Part shown: in pieces, positions 16,672-24,116 of the stretch
Numbering within the stretch: the first letter of the stretch is position 1
Layout of the letters: each line of letters begins with the position of its first letter
Assembly: GCA_002479805.1 (NCBI GenBank)
Contig: DLPB01000025.1
Coordinates: 70,278 to 134,277 of the forward strand
Source of the DNA: Micrococcales bacterium UBA7469
GTDB lineage: Bacteria > Actinomycetota > Actinomycetes > Actinomycetales > Microbacteriaceae
DNA: 64,000 nt
Direction: 5' to 3'
Made by a program: the position numbers and the translations under genes
The notes under the pieces: model-generated
What the model saw: the letters and a program-made list of their open reading frames with translations, nothing else
Databases searched by the model: none
What the model was told of the DNA's origin: nothing

Positions 16672-17537
16672 AGTTCACCTGCAAAACGCTCAATAGCCTC
16701 TGCAACCTCGGCGGCTGATTCATAGTGGGTTAGGTGCCCAACCCCGGCCATGATCTCGAGTTTGGAACCGGGAATCATGGTTTGCAGTTTTACCTGATTG
16801 GCAAGTGGTGCAATCATGTCCCTCTCCCCCGCGATCAATAGCGTCGGCATGCTAAATGACTCGGCGTAGTCCAAAACACTCGCACTCGATGCCGCCGCAA
16901 AACCCTCATGCGCGACTCTGTCGCTGCGATAGGTCGAAAAGTGTCTGTGGTGCTGATCGTGAATCCAAGAACGAAGCCTTAGCGATCTGGTGGTGGCCAT
17001 GGCAATCGACATCACACGAACCACCAGCCACGAGCGCAATAGCGCCGAGCCTGTTCGGCCAAGGGCAATTGCCAAGCCGTAAAAACCTCGCGCAATGCGA
17101 TTCGCAAGGTCATTTTGATCAATCGATCTTGTGGTGATCGGGTTTTGCAGCACGATCGCTCTGGCGCCGAGCCCAAGGCTAACCGCCCGTGAAACCACAA
17201 GCGAGCCAAAACTGTGACCAAGCACGATGACATCGCTACCCAGTTCCTCGCAAAGTCGCTTTAGCCAGTGGGCATAGCTGTCTAGGTCGTGTTTTGCCAG
17301 CTCCTTAGTCTTGCCGTAGCCGGGAAGATCTGGAATGTAGACGTCGAAATCCGAAAGCGCTGCAGCCGTGGCAGCCAAACCGTGATGGTCGCCTCGAAAG
17401 CCATGAATAAAAAGCAGCTTCCCCTTTGGATTGTCCGCGGGGTAATGCCAAACCGCAGTGCCGGCTAAATCCTTGCGGTGTCCGCGTTTCGCCGCCAATT
17501 CCGCGAGTGCTGGAGCGGCAAGTTTTAGATACGGCAT
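16668..17537 (-). CDS. Alpha/beta-fold hydrolase
   Basis: 289 residues with the alpha/beta-hydrolase order: oxyanion HGFRGDHHGL, nucleophile elbow GHSFGS (Ser109), acid in AGERDMIAP (Asp about 240), and His in GVGHLTHYES (about 267). No signal peptide, so probably cytoplasmic; the substrate is unknown. It is transcribed with the glycosyltransferase and is divergent from the DEDDh exonuclease, with 55 bases between start codons. Confidence 0.87.
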   Translation of the reverse strand: MPYLKLAAPALAELAAKRGHRKDLAGTAVWHYPADNPKGKLLFIHGFRGDHHGLAATAAALSDFDVYIPDLPGYGKTKELAKHDLDSYAHWLKRLCEELGSDVIVLGHSFGSLVVSRAVSLGLGARAIVLQNPITTRSIDQNDLANRIARGFYGLAIALGRTGSALLRSWLVVRVMSIAMATTRSLRLRSWIHDQHHRHFSTYRSDRVAHEGFAAASSASVLDYAESFSMPTLLIAGERDMIAPLANQVKLQTMIPGSKLEIMAGVGHLTHYESAAEVAEAIERFAGEL

Positions 17538-17543
17538 GTGTCA

Positions 17544-17549
17544 AGTCTA
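17544..17549 (-). promoter_or_regulatory. Probable -10 element (TAGACT) of the hydrolase-glycosyltransferase operon
   Basis: TAGACT on the minus strand ends six bases before the ATG at 17537. There is no Shine-Dalgarno sequence, so the transcript is probably leaderless. Confidence 0.45.
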
Positions 17550-17552
17550 TGA

Positions 17553-17575
17553 GTGTCGGTATGGCTGGGTAGTCT
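17553..17575 (+). promoter_or_regulatory. RecA-NDp / PafBC-type DNA-damage promoter of the exonuclease gene
   Basis: GTGTCGGTA (17553-17561), exactly eight bases, then TAGTCT (17570-17575). The mycobacterial RecA-NDp consensus, used by PafBC independently of LexA, is tTGTCRGtg-N8-TAnnnT. The TGTCRGT core, spacing and -10 all match. A start near 17582 would leave a short leader carrying the GAAGGAG Shine-Dalgarno sequence. PafB and PafC are encoded at 7509-9390. I searched both strands by eye and found no other match with correct spacing. Confidence 0.6.
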
Positions 17576-17592
17576 GGGGCGAAGGAGATGCC

Positions 17593-18309
17593 TTGTTAGA
17601 TTTTGATTTTGAGCCAAACCGCCCAGCCTGGAGCAAAAAGCTAGCCGTTTTTGACCTGGAGACCACAGGTCTGGACCTGCAGACTTCCCGAATCGTTACC
17701 GCGGCAGTTGCCGTTCTAAACGCTAACGGTGAGCCCATCGAGGTGCACGAGTGGCTAGTGAATCCTGGGATTGAGATCCCAGAGGCGGCCGCCAATGTTC
17801 ACGGCATCACCACTGAGATGGCTAAGGCCAATGGCGTTGAGCCAAGCGGTGCCATCGCAGAGATCATTGAGCAACTGCGCAGACTTGGCGGTGAAATGGC
17901 ATTGGTGGCATTCAACGCCCCTTACGACTTCACAATTTTGCAATCTGAGGCCACGCGTTACGGCGTTACTCCACTAGCTCCAGTAGCAGTCATCGATCCG
18001 CTGGTCCTGGATCGACAAATGGTGAAATTCCGCTCCGGCAAGGGGTCAAGAACCCTTACCGCGCTTTGCCGCGACTACGAGGTTGAACTCGTTGACGCTC
18101 ACAACTCAACAGCCGATGCAATAGCTGCGGGAAGATTGGCTCAGCGCCAGGCCAGCAAGTTTCCGGCCTTGAACATTGAAATATCTGACCTGCATGCAGC
18201 TCAGGTTGCTTGGTCAGATGAGCAGAGCTTGGAATTTGAGAAGTGGCTTAAACAACAAGACCGCCCGGATTACCGTGCGGTCTTGGGTTGGCCAATAAAA
18301 ATTAGCTGA
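17593..18309 (+). CDS. DnaQ-like DEDDh 3'-5' exonuclease
   Basis: 238 residues. Exo I VFDLETTG carries Asp21 and Glu23, Exo II is VAFNAPYDFTIL, and Exo III is DAHNSTADA with the DEDDh His and Asp. The family proofreads or trims 3' DNA or RNA ends. As a stand-alone protein without polymerase domains, its partner is unknown. TTG 17593 is chosen: GAAGGAG lies five bases upstream, and the longer open frame would run into the divergent hydrolase gene. Its promoter matches the PafBC DNA-damage consensus, supporting a repair role. The 3' end holds a strong hairpin that probably terminates the convergent rpmE2. Confidence 0.87.
   Translation: MLDFDFEPNRPAWSKKLAVFDLETTGLDLQTSRIVTAAVAVLNANGEPIEVHEWLVNPGIEIPEAAANVHGITTEMAKANGVEPSGAIAEIIEQLRRLGGEMALVAFNAPYDFTILQSEATRYGVTPLAPVAVIDPLVLDRQMVKFRSGKGSRTLTALCRDYEVELVDAHNSTADAIAAGRLAQRQASKFPALNIEISDLHAAQVAWSDEQSLEFEKWLKQQDRPDYRAVLGWPIKIS
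18256..18285 (-). terminator. Intrinsic terminator of rpmE2, inside the exonuclease coding sequence
   Basis: An inverted repeat, CAAGACCGC with GCGGTCTTG (nine perfect pairs, further pairing CGG/CCG inside), lies 16 bases past the rpmE2 stop on the minus strand. It is followed in that direction by TTGTTTAAG. It falls within the last codons of the exonuclease gene. Confidence 0.6.
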
Positions 18310-18550
18310 AGTTCTTGTAACGCTCGTTGAAGCGCTCGACGCGACCGGCAGAGTCCATGATGCGCTGCTTACCGGTGTAGAACGGGTGGCTAGCAGAGCT
18401 GATTTCCACGTCGTATACCGGGTAGGTCTTACCGTCTTCCCACTCAATGGTCTTTGAGCTGGTGATGGTTGCGCGGGTTAGAAATGCAACGCCAGATGCC
18501 AAGTCGCGAAATACGATTGGCTCGTAGGTTGGGTGAATTTCAGCCTTCAT
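18302..18550 (-). CDS. rpmE2: Ribosomal protein L31 type B
   Basis: 82 residues (MKAEIHPTYEPIVFRD at the start, GKTYPVYDVEISSASHPFYTGKQ in the middle) matching the YkgM-like L31 type B. It lacks the zinc-binding CxxC of the ordinary L31 and often works as the zinc-independent version. AAGGA lies five bases before ATG. It overlaps the convergent exonuclease gene by eight bases. No Zur-like palindrome was seen upstream, so it may be the constitutive L31 here. Confidence 0.95.
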   Translation of the reverse strand: MKAEIHPTYEPIVFRDLASGVAFLTRATITSSKTIEWEDGKTYPVYDVEISSASHPFYTGKQRIMDSAGRVERFNERYKNFS

Positions 18551-18622
18551 GGTTTCCTTCTTGTGAAATCTTTTTGCTAAAGAGCAACAGCGGGAAAGCT
18601 TAGCAGTAAAACGATGCTTCGT

Positions 18623-19405
18623 CTAGGACGCAATCGCGGAGAATCTGCCGTCTTGATAGCTAACCTGCAGCGGGAACCGGAAAGTTTCCGATATCGCAGC
18701 GCTGGTGATAGTTGCACCGATCTCACCCCGGGCCAAGATCTTGCCGTCTTGCATCAGCAGGGCGTGTGTAAATCCAGCGGGAATTTCCTCAAGGTGGTGA
18801 GTCACCATGGCCATCGCTGGTGCCTGAGCGCTGGTCGCATAGCCACTGAGCAGTCGAAGCGTAAGCTCTCTGGCTGCTAAATCTAGGCTTGCGACTGGCT
18901 CGTCGAGCAGCATCAATTCTGGGTCAGTCATGACAGACCGAGCGATCTGAACTCGCTTGCGTTCGCCATCAGAAAGCGTCCCAAAGGGTCGCTGAGCGAA
19001 ATCTTCTAGTTGCCACTCTCGTAACACCCGCATTGCTCGTCGTTCGTCGATTGCGTCGTAGCTCTCGTTCCAGCGCCCGGTGACTCCGTAGCTTGCGGTC
19101 ATTACCGCATTTAGAACGGTCTCGCTGTTTGGGATTTGGTTTGCCAAAGCGCTTGAGGCAAAGCCAATTCGAGTTCTGAGCTCGAAAACGTTTACCTCAC
19201 CCAAGCGCTGATCCAGGATTCTTGCCTGTCCGGAGGAAGGGTGAATCTGGGCAGCGCAAACTCGCAACATGGTGGTCTTTCCAGCGCCATTAGCGCCCAA
19301 AATCACCCAGCGCTCGTCTGAATTCGCGGAAAATGTAACCGAGTCGAGGATCGCTTTTCCGCTGCGAACCACGCTGACATTCTGAAGATCAATCACCTGA
19401 GACAT
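18623..19405 (-). CDS. ABC transporter ATP-binding protein, stand-alone
   Basis: 260 residues with Walker A GANGAGKTT, Q-loop region, signature LSDGERKR (a variant of LSGGQ), Walker B ELMLLDEP and switch MVTHHLEE. No permease or binding-protein gene is adjacent, so the transported substrate, or a non-transport function, is unknown. The arrangement resembles the orphan ABC ATPases found near glg and serB genes in related Actinobacteria. It lies 11 bases from the glgA stop and probably belongs to the same transcript. Confidence 0.85.
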   Translation of the reverse strand: MSQVIDLQNVSVVRSGKAILDSVTFSANSDERWVILGANGAGKTTMLRVCAAQIHPSSGQARILDQRLGEVNVFELRTRIGFASSALANQIPNSETVLNAVMTASYGVTGRWNESYDAIDERRAMRVLREWQLEDFAQRPFGTLSDGERKRVQIARSVMTDPELMLLDEPVASLDLAARELTLRLLSGYATSAQAPAMAMVTHHLEEIPAGFTHALLMQDGKILARGEIGATITSAAISETFRFPLQVSYQDGRFSAIAS

Positions 19406-19416
19406 TGAAAAATAGC

Positions 19417-20601
19417 CTAGCTTCCAAGTGCTCTGGAATAGACCTCTAGCGTGCGAGTCGCGATTGACTCCCAGCTGAACTCATCTTTGGCTCGAACCCT
19501 GCCAGCCTCACCAAACTGCTTGAGCCTGCCACTTTCTAAAGCTGCATTCAGTGCGTTACCCCAGTCATTTACAAACCTCTGCTCGTCGACCGGGGTGCCG
19601 GACCCATCTTGCACCTGCTCGATTGGCACCAACCAACCAGTCTCACCGTCAACTACCACCTCAGGAATACCACCGGTCGCGGTTGCAATGACGGGAGCCC
19701 CACAGGCCATTGCCTCCAAATTGACTATGCCGAGCGGTTCGTAAATCGACGGGCAGACAAATAGGTCTGCGGCTGACAGCAGCGCTGCCAACTTTGGTTG
19801 CGGTAGGTGCTCTGGAATCCAGATCACGCCCGAGCGAGTCTTGGAAAGCTCGGACACCAAGTGCTCCACCTCGGCCTTGATTTCAGGGGTATCTGGCGCG
19901 CCAGCGCATAGCACCAGCTGCACATCGTCGGGCAACTGACTGGCCGCCCGCAAGAAATACGGAAGTCCTTTTTGCCTGGTGATGCGCCCGACAAAAATCA
20001 CAGATCGTTGATCGGGGTTTACTCCCAGGGAGCGGACCACGTCGGCATCGAGGATTGGCTGCCACTTATTCGAGTCAATGCCGTTGTAAACCACCTCAAC
20101 TTTGTCTGGATCCAGCTCCGGATAAGCCTTCAAAATGTCTATGCGCATGCCGTGAGAGACGGCTATCACCCGCCTTGCTTGCTCGTAGGCGGCTCTTTCA
20201 ATGAATGATGAAACCGCATACCCACCGCCGAGCTGTTCCGCCTTCCAGGGCCGCAAAGGCTCCAGAGAATGAGCGGTTATGACATGAGGGATGCCGTGCA
20301 GCATGGAAGCGATCTGACCTGCGAAATTCGCATACCAGGTGTGTGAGTGAACTAGGTCTGCTCCGGCGATTGCCTGAACAATCTCAAGGTCGGTAGCCAT
20401 GGTCTGAATTGCTGGGTTGGCCAGTGCGTAGGCACTCGGAGTTGAGTAGCCGAAAGTGTCGGTCTCGGAAACTGGCTCACCAAAGGCGTGAACCCTAGCT
20501 TGGATGCGCGAGCGAAGCACCTTGACCAGCTCGGTGATGTGCACACCGGCTCCGCCGTAAATGTTGGGCGGATACTCCTTGGTAACAAAATCCACACGCA
20601 T
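19417..20601 (-). CDS. glgA: Glycogen synthase / maltose-1-phosphate synthase, actinobacterial GlgA (GlgM) type
   Basis: A 394-residue GT4-like glycosyltransferase with KEYPPNIYGGAGVHITELV at the start, FVGRITRQKGLPYFLRA at the domain junction, and the donor-binding EPLGIVNLEAMACG motif. The mycobacterial homologue Rv1212c makes alpha-maltose-1-phosphate from ADP-glucose for the GlgE route of alpha-glucan synthesis, so the older glycogen synthase name may mislead. It is divergent from glgC, the ADP-glucose source, as in Rv1212c/Rv1213. A TAGCAT -10 six bases before ATG implies a leaderless transcript. Confidence 0.9.
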   Translation of the reverse strand: MRVDFVTKEYPPNIYGGAGVHITELVKVLRSRIQARVHAFGEPVSETDTFGYSTPSAYALANPAIQTMATDLEIVQAIAGADLVHSHTWYANFAGQIASMLHGIPHVITAHSLEPLRPWKAEQLGGGYAVSSFIERAAYEQARRVIAVSHGMRIDILKAYPELDPDKVEVVYNGIDSNKWQPILDADVVRSLGVNPDQRSVIFVGRITRQKGLPYFLRAASQLPDDVQLVLCAGAPDTPEIKAEVEHLVSELSKTRSGVIWIPEHLPQPKLAALLSAADLFVCPSIYEPLGIVNLEAMACGAPVIATATGGIPEVVVDGETGWLVPIEQVQDGSGTPVDEQRFVNDWGNALNAALESGRLKQFGEAGRVRAKDEFSWESIATRTLEVYSRALGS

Positions 20602-20607
20602 ACCGAA

Positions 20608-20613
20608 ATGCTA
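20608..20613 (-). promoter_or_regulatory. Probable -10 element (TAGCAT) of glgA
   Basis: Minus-strand TAGCAT six bases before the glgA ATG, without a Shine-Dalgarno sequence. It is the mirror of the glgC element 23 bases away. Confidence 0.45.
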
Positions 20614-20636
20614 GTGTGTTGGGCTTTTTTATTAAC

Positions 20637-20642
20637 TAACAT
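20637..20642 (+). promoter_or_regulatory. Probable -10 element (TAACAT) of glgC
   Basis: TAACAT six bases before ATG 20649, without a Shine-Dalgarno sequence. Only 47 bases separate the glgA and glgC start codons, so both promoters must share this short A/T-rich stretch. Confidence 0.45.
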
Positions 20643-20648
20643 TTGGCT

Positions 20649-21890
20649 ATGGGTCGAACAAGAGTTTTCGGGATGGTTCTAGCCGGTGGCGAGGGCAAGA
20701 GGCTGATGCCGCTCACCGCAGACCGAGCCAAGCCCGCCGTGCCATTTGCCGGTAGCTACCGCCTAATTGACTTCGCGCTTTCAAACCTCATTAATTCAGG
20801 GCTCAGGCGCATAGTGGTACTCACCCAGTACAAATCCCACTCGCTCGACCGTCACGTATCCCAGACCTGGCGCATGTCTCCGCTGCTGGGGGCCTACGTT
20901 GCGTCGGTTCCAGCCCAGCAACGCTTAGGTAAGCGTTGGTACACCGGCAGTGCCGATGCGATTTTGCAGTCGATGAACGCACTCAGTGATGAGAAGCCGG
21001 ACTATGTCGTGGTTGTCGGTGCCGATCACGTTTACCGCATGGATTTCGACCAGATGCTGCAGTCACACATCGATTCCGGCATGGAGGCAACCGTTGCTGC
21101 GATTAGGCAGCCAATCGCTATTGCCCCACAGTTTGGTGTCATCGAGGTGGATGAGTCCAATCCTGTAAAGATTGCGGCTTTCCGTGAGAAGCCAGCCGAC
21201 CCACAACCAGTTCCTGGGGACCCAACCCAGGCCCTGGTTTCAATGGGAAACTACATTTTCAATGCCCAGTCCCTAATCGATGCAATCGAGCGCGATGGCG
21301 AGAATCCCGACTCGTCACACGATATGGGTGGGGATATCATCCCCTACTTCGTGAATCAAGGCACCGCCGGAGCCTATGACTTCACATTCAACGAGATCCC
21401 AGGAGCGACCGCTCGCGATAAGTCGTACTGGAGGGATGTGGGAACCATCGATTCCTACTACGACGCTCACATGGACCTGATCTCAACCATGCCAATTTTC
21501 AATCTCTACAACTCGGATTGGCCGGTATACAACCAGCAGATCAACTTGCCACCGGCAAAGTTCATACACGACTCCGAGGGCAACCAGGGTCGCACCCAGG
21601 ACTCCATCGTGAGCCTTGGAGTTGTGGTGTCCGGCGGAGTGGTAGATCGCTCCGTGCTCTCACCAAACGTTCGAGTTTCATCGCGGACATTAGTCACCGA
21701 GTCAATCCTGCTTGATGATGTACAGGTCGGTCGCGACTGCACGATTCGCAAGGCGATTCTGGACAAAAACGTTGTGGTCTCCGATGGTGCCAGCATTGGC
21801 GTAAGTAAAGAGCGCGACCTAGAGCGCGGCTTCACCGTTACCGATAGCGGCATCACTGTGGTCGCCAAGGGGCGCTTGGTTACACCTTGA
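20649..21890 (+). CDS. glgC: Glucose-1-phosphate adenylyltransferase
   Basis: 413 residues; makes ADP-glucose from glucose-1-phosphate and ATP for alpha-glucan storage. Visible are the nucleotide-binding LAGGEGKRLMPLT with the KPAVPFAG loop, VGADHVYRMD, FREKPADP, and a C-terminal left-handed beta-helix (SPNVRVSSRTLVTESILLDDVQVGRDC). ATG 20649 is chosen over TTG 20643 because the TAACAT -10 element directly precedes it. It overlaps serB by four bases (TTGA). Confidence 0.95.
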   Translation: MGRTRVFGMVLAGGEGKRLMPLTADRAKPAVPFAGSYRLIDFALSNLINSGLRRIVVLTQYKSHSLDRHVSQTWRMSPLLGAYVASVPAQQRLGKRWYTGSADAILQSMNALSDEKPDYVVVVGADHVYRMDFDQMLQSHIDSGMEATVAAIRQPIAIAPQFGVIEVDESNPVKIAAFREKPADPQPVPGDPTQALVSMGNYIFNAQSLIDAIERDGENPDSSHDMGGDIIPYFVNQGTAGAYDFTFNEIPGATARDKSYWRDVGTIDSYYDAHMDLISTMPIFNLYNSDWPVYNQQINLPPAKFIHDSEGNQGRTQDSIVSLGVVVSGGVVDRSVLSPNVRVSSRTLVTESILLDDVQVGRDCTIRKAILDKNVVVSDGASIGVSKERDLERGFTVTDSGITVVAKGRLVTP

Positions 21891-22516
21891 CGAAGTTTCT
21901 AGTGGTCTTTGATGTCGACTCCACGCTCATCAACGACGAGGCAATTGAATTACTGGCGGCTCGTGCAGGCAAGCGCGAGGAGGTTGCCGAGGTAACTGAA
22001 CGAGCAATGCGAGGCGAACTGGACTTTGAAGCCAGCTTGCGCCAGCGAGTTCTAACACTTGCCGGCCTTGACGAATCGGTCCTGGATTCGGTTTCTAAAG
22101 AGCTCTCCCCCACTCAGGGTGCTAAAGAGCTGATTGCTGCCATTCATGAGCGCGGCGGCCAGGCGGCGGCAGTCTCCGGAGGGTTTATCCAACTGCTGGT
22201 CCCAGTGAAAGAAAAACTGGGTTTCGACATAGAGCGAGCTAACACCTTAGAGGTGGTCGACGGAAAGCTGACCGGGCAGGTAGTTGGCAAGGTTATTGAT
22301 CGGCAGGCTAAAGCAGATGCGCTTTTGGAGTGGGCCAGCAAGCTCGGGGTTCCGCAGCACAGAACCATCGCGGTTGGCGATGGGGCAAATGACCTTGGAA
22401 TGATGGAAGTGGCTGGCCTATCGGTGGCATTCTGTGCCAAGCCAGTTGTTCAGCAGAAAGCAAAAATCGCGCTCAACGAGCGCGACTTAAGCCTGCTAAT
22501 TCAGTTACTGCCCTAG
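21887..22516 (+). CDS. serB: Phosphoserine phosphatase
   Basis: 209 residues, the short HAD-type SerB without an ACT domain. It has motif I FDVDSTL (Asp9 and Asp11), motif II AAVSGGF, and motif III/IV KADALLEW with VGDGANDLGMM. It catalyses the last step of serine synthesis. The start is TTG overlapping the glgC TGA stop. The coding sequence contains, 31-55 bases before its end, a perfect hairpin that reads as a terminator for the convergent fabI. Stops of the two genes overlap by four bases. Confidence 0.9.
   Translation: MTKFLVVFDVDSTLINDEAIELLAARAGKREEVAEVTERAMRGELDFEASLRQRVLTLAGLDESVLDSVSKELSPTQGAKELIAAIHERGGQAAAVSGGFIQLLVPVKEKLGFDIERANTLEVVDGKLTGQVVGKVIDRQAKADALLEWASKLGVPQHRTIAVGDGANDLGMMEVAGLSVAFCAKPVVQQKAKIALNERDLSLLIQLLP
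22461..22485 (-). terminator. Intrinsic terminator of fabI, inside serB coding sequence
   Basis: On the minus strand, TCGCGCTC-GTT-GAGCGCGA is a perfect eight-pair stem with a three-base loop, followed directly by TTTTTG. It begins 28 bases after the fabI stop codon. This is a textbook rho-independent terminator, although it is translated on the other strand as part of SerB. Confidence 0.75.
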
Positions 22517-23286
22517 GCACCGGTTGAGTGCAGTCCACCATCAACGTGGATCATTTCACCCGTGGTGGCTGGGAACCAATCGCTCAGCAGAGCAACCAAG
22601 CCCTTGGCTGCCGCTTCGGTGTCGGTCAAATCCCAACCCAGTGGCGCACGACCGGTCCAGAGCTCTTCCATGGTGGCGAAACCAGGAATGCCCTTTGCGG
22701 CGGTGGTGCGAAGCGGGCCGGCAGAGATTAGGTTGACGCGAATACCCTTATCACCCAGGTAGCGGGCCAGGTAGCGGGCGGTTGACTCGAAGGCTGCTTT
22801 GGCAACACCCATCCAGTCGTATACCGGCCAGGAAACGGTGGCGTCGAAGGTTAGGCCCACAACCGAGCTTGGGTTGTTGAGCACAGGCAGGCAGGCGGTG
22901 GTGATTGCCTTGAGTGAGTAAGCAGAAACCTCAACCGCGGTGGAGACGTCGGACCAAGGGGTCTCCATAAAGTTTCCACCGAGTGCGGTCTGCGGAGCAA
23001 AGGCAATGGCGTGAACGATGCCGTCCAGTGAGCCGAGGTGTTCCTTGATGTGACCGGCAAGAGCGTCCAGGTTTTCCTGGTTGGTGGCGTCAAGCTCGAT
23101 GACCTTCACAGGCTTTGGCAGACGCTCGGCAATTTTCTGGGTGATCGGAAGCATGCGGCCGAAAGAGCTCAGCAGCACCTCAGCACCTTCCTCCTGAGCT
23201 AGCTTGGCTGCCGTAAAAGCAATTGAAGCCTCGGTGAGCACACCGGTTACGAGTATTTTCTTACCTTCGAGAATTCCCAAAGCCAT
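22513..23286 (-). CDS. fabI: Enoyl-[acyl-carrier-protein] reductase (NADH), InhA/FabI type
   Basis: 257 residues; reduces trans-2-enoyl-ACP in the last step of each fatty-acid elongation cycle. It has the FabI-type dinucleotide site GVLTEASIAFTAAKLA, the VHAIAFAP strand, the catalytic Tyr156-x6-Lys163 (VYDWMGVAK), and PLRTTAAKGIPGF. The arrangement, following fabG on one transcript, mirrors mycobacterial fabG1-inhA. AGGAG touches the ATG with no spacer, so initiation may be unusual or partly coupled to fabG. Confidence 0.93.
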   Translation of the reverse strand: MALGILEGKKILVTGVLTEASIAFTAAKLAQEEGAEVLLSSFGRMLPITQKIAERLPKPVKVIELDATNQENLDALAGHIKEHLGSLDGIVHAIAFAPQTALGGNFMETPWSDVSTAVEVSAYSLKAITTACLPVLNNPSSVVGLTFDATVSWPVYDWMGVAKAAFESTARYLARYLGDKGIRVNLISAGPLRTTAAKGIPGFATMEELWTGRAPLGWDLTDTEAAAKGLVALLSDWFPATTGEMIHVDGGLHSTGA

Positions 23287-23318
23287 CTCCTAAGTTGCGT
23301 TATGGAAAAAGTTACTAC

Positions 23319-24029
23319 CTAATGACCCATTCCAAGGCCACCGTCGACTGGAATCACGGCACCAGAAATGTAAGCCGCATCATCCGAAGCCAACCAGCTG
23401 ACCACCTTTGCCACCTCGCTCGGGGCTGCAAAACGACCAGCTGGAATCTTTGCCTTGTATGTCGCTTGGAGCTCTTCGGTGAGTTCAGCGGTCATGTCGG
23501 TGTCAATAAATCCTGGAGCAACCACATTTGCTGTGATATTGCGGCCACCAAGTTCGCGCGTAATTGACCTAGCCATTCCCACCAGTGCACTCTTGGTGGC
23601 GGCATAGTTCACCTGGCCGGCACTTCCAAGCAGTCCAACCACGGAGCCAATCAAAATAACTCGACCAAACTTTGCTTTGATCATTCCCTTGGTAACCCTG
23701 CGAAGCACGCGGAACACCCCCGAAAGGTTGGTGTTTACAACCTCTTCAAACTCCTCGTCGGTCATTCGCATGAGCAAGGTGTCTCGGGTAATACCGGCGT
23801 TGGCAACCAAAACCTCTACCGGGCCAAGTTGCTGCTCTACCTCAAGCAAAGCGGAATCGAGCGATGCTCCGTCGGTCACGTCTGCTCTAACGGTCAGTGA
23901 GCCTTCCGGGCCCTGACCGGAACGTGCGGTGACCGCAACTCGGTAACCCTTGGCAATGAATTCCTCTGCGATGGCATAGCCGATTCCGCGGTTACCTCCG
24001 GTGACTAAGACGGTCCGGGAGTTTTCCAT
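23319..24029 (-). CDS. fabG: 3-oxoacyl-[acyl-carrier-protein] reductase
   Basis: A 236-residue short-chain dehydrogenase that reduces 3-ketoacyl-ACP with NADPH. It has cofactor motif TGGNRGIGYAIA, NAG at about 77-79, catalytic Ser129, Tyr142 and Lys146 (NYAATK), and the C-terminal PVDGGLGMGH. ATG 24029 is chosen because AGGAG precedes it at good spacing. The open frame extends another 145 codons upstream, but that part is antisense to the DUF3099 gene and has no SDR homology. It is upstream of fabI in one operon. Confidence 0.93.
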   Translation of the reverse strand: MENSRTVLVTGGNRGIGYAIAEEFIAKGYRVAVTARSGQGPEGSLTVRADVTDGASLDSALLEVEQQLGPVEVLVANAGITRDTLLMRMTDEEFEEVVNTNLSGVFRVLRRVTKGMIKAKFGRVILIGSVVGLLGSAGQVNYAATKSALVGMARSITRELGGRNITANVVAPGFIDTDMTAELTEELQATYKAKIPAGRFAAPSEVAKVVSWLASDDAAYISGAVIPVDGGLGMGH

Positions 24030-24043
24030 TTTTGCTCCTTGCG

Positions 24044-24068
24044 GGAATACCATTGACGCAATCGCGTT
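24044..24068 (+). promoter_or_regulatory. SigR/SigH-like promoter before the DUF3099-microprotein-SURF1 genes
   Basis: GGAAT (24044-24048), 17 bases, GTT (24066-24068). This is one base shorter than the consensus spacing of 18. The upstream half, GGGAATACCA, is the same as in the candidate before sufB. It lies in the 87-base gap divergent from fabG, in the right orientation. Confidence 0.35.
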
Positions 24069-24116
24069 ATGAATACCAAAGCCTAGCAATTGGGCTAGCG
24101 GAAGAAGCGTAAGCAA

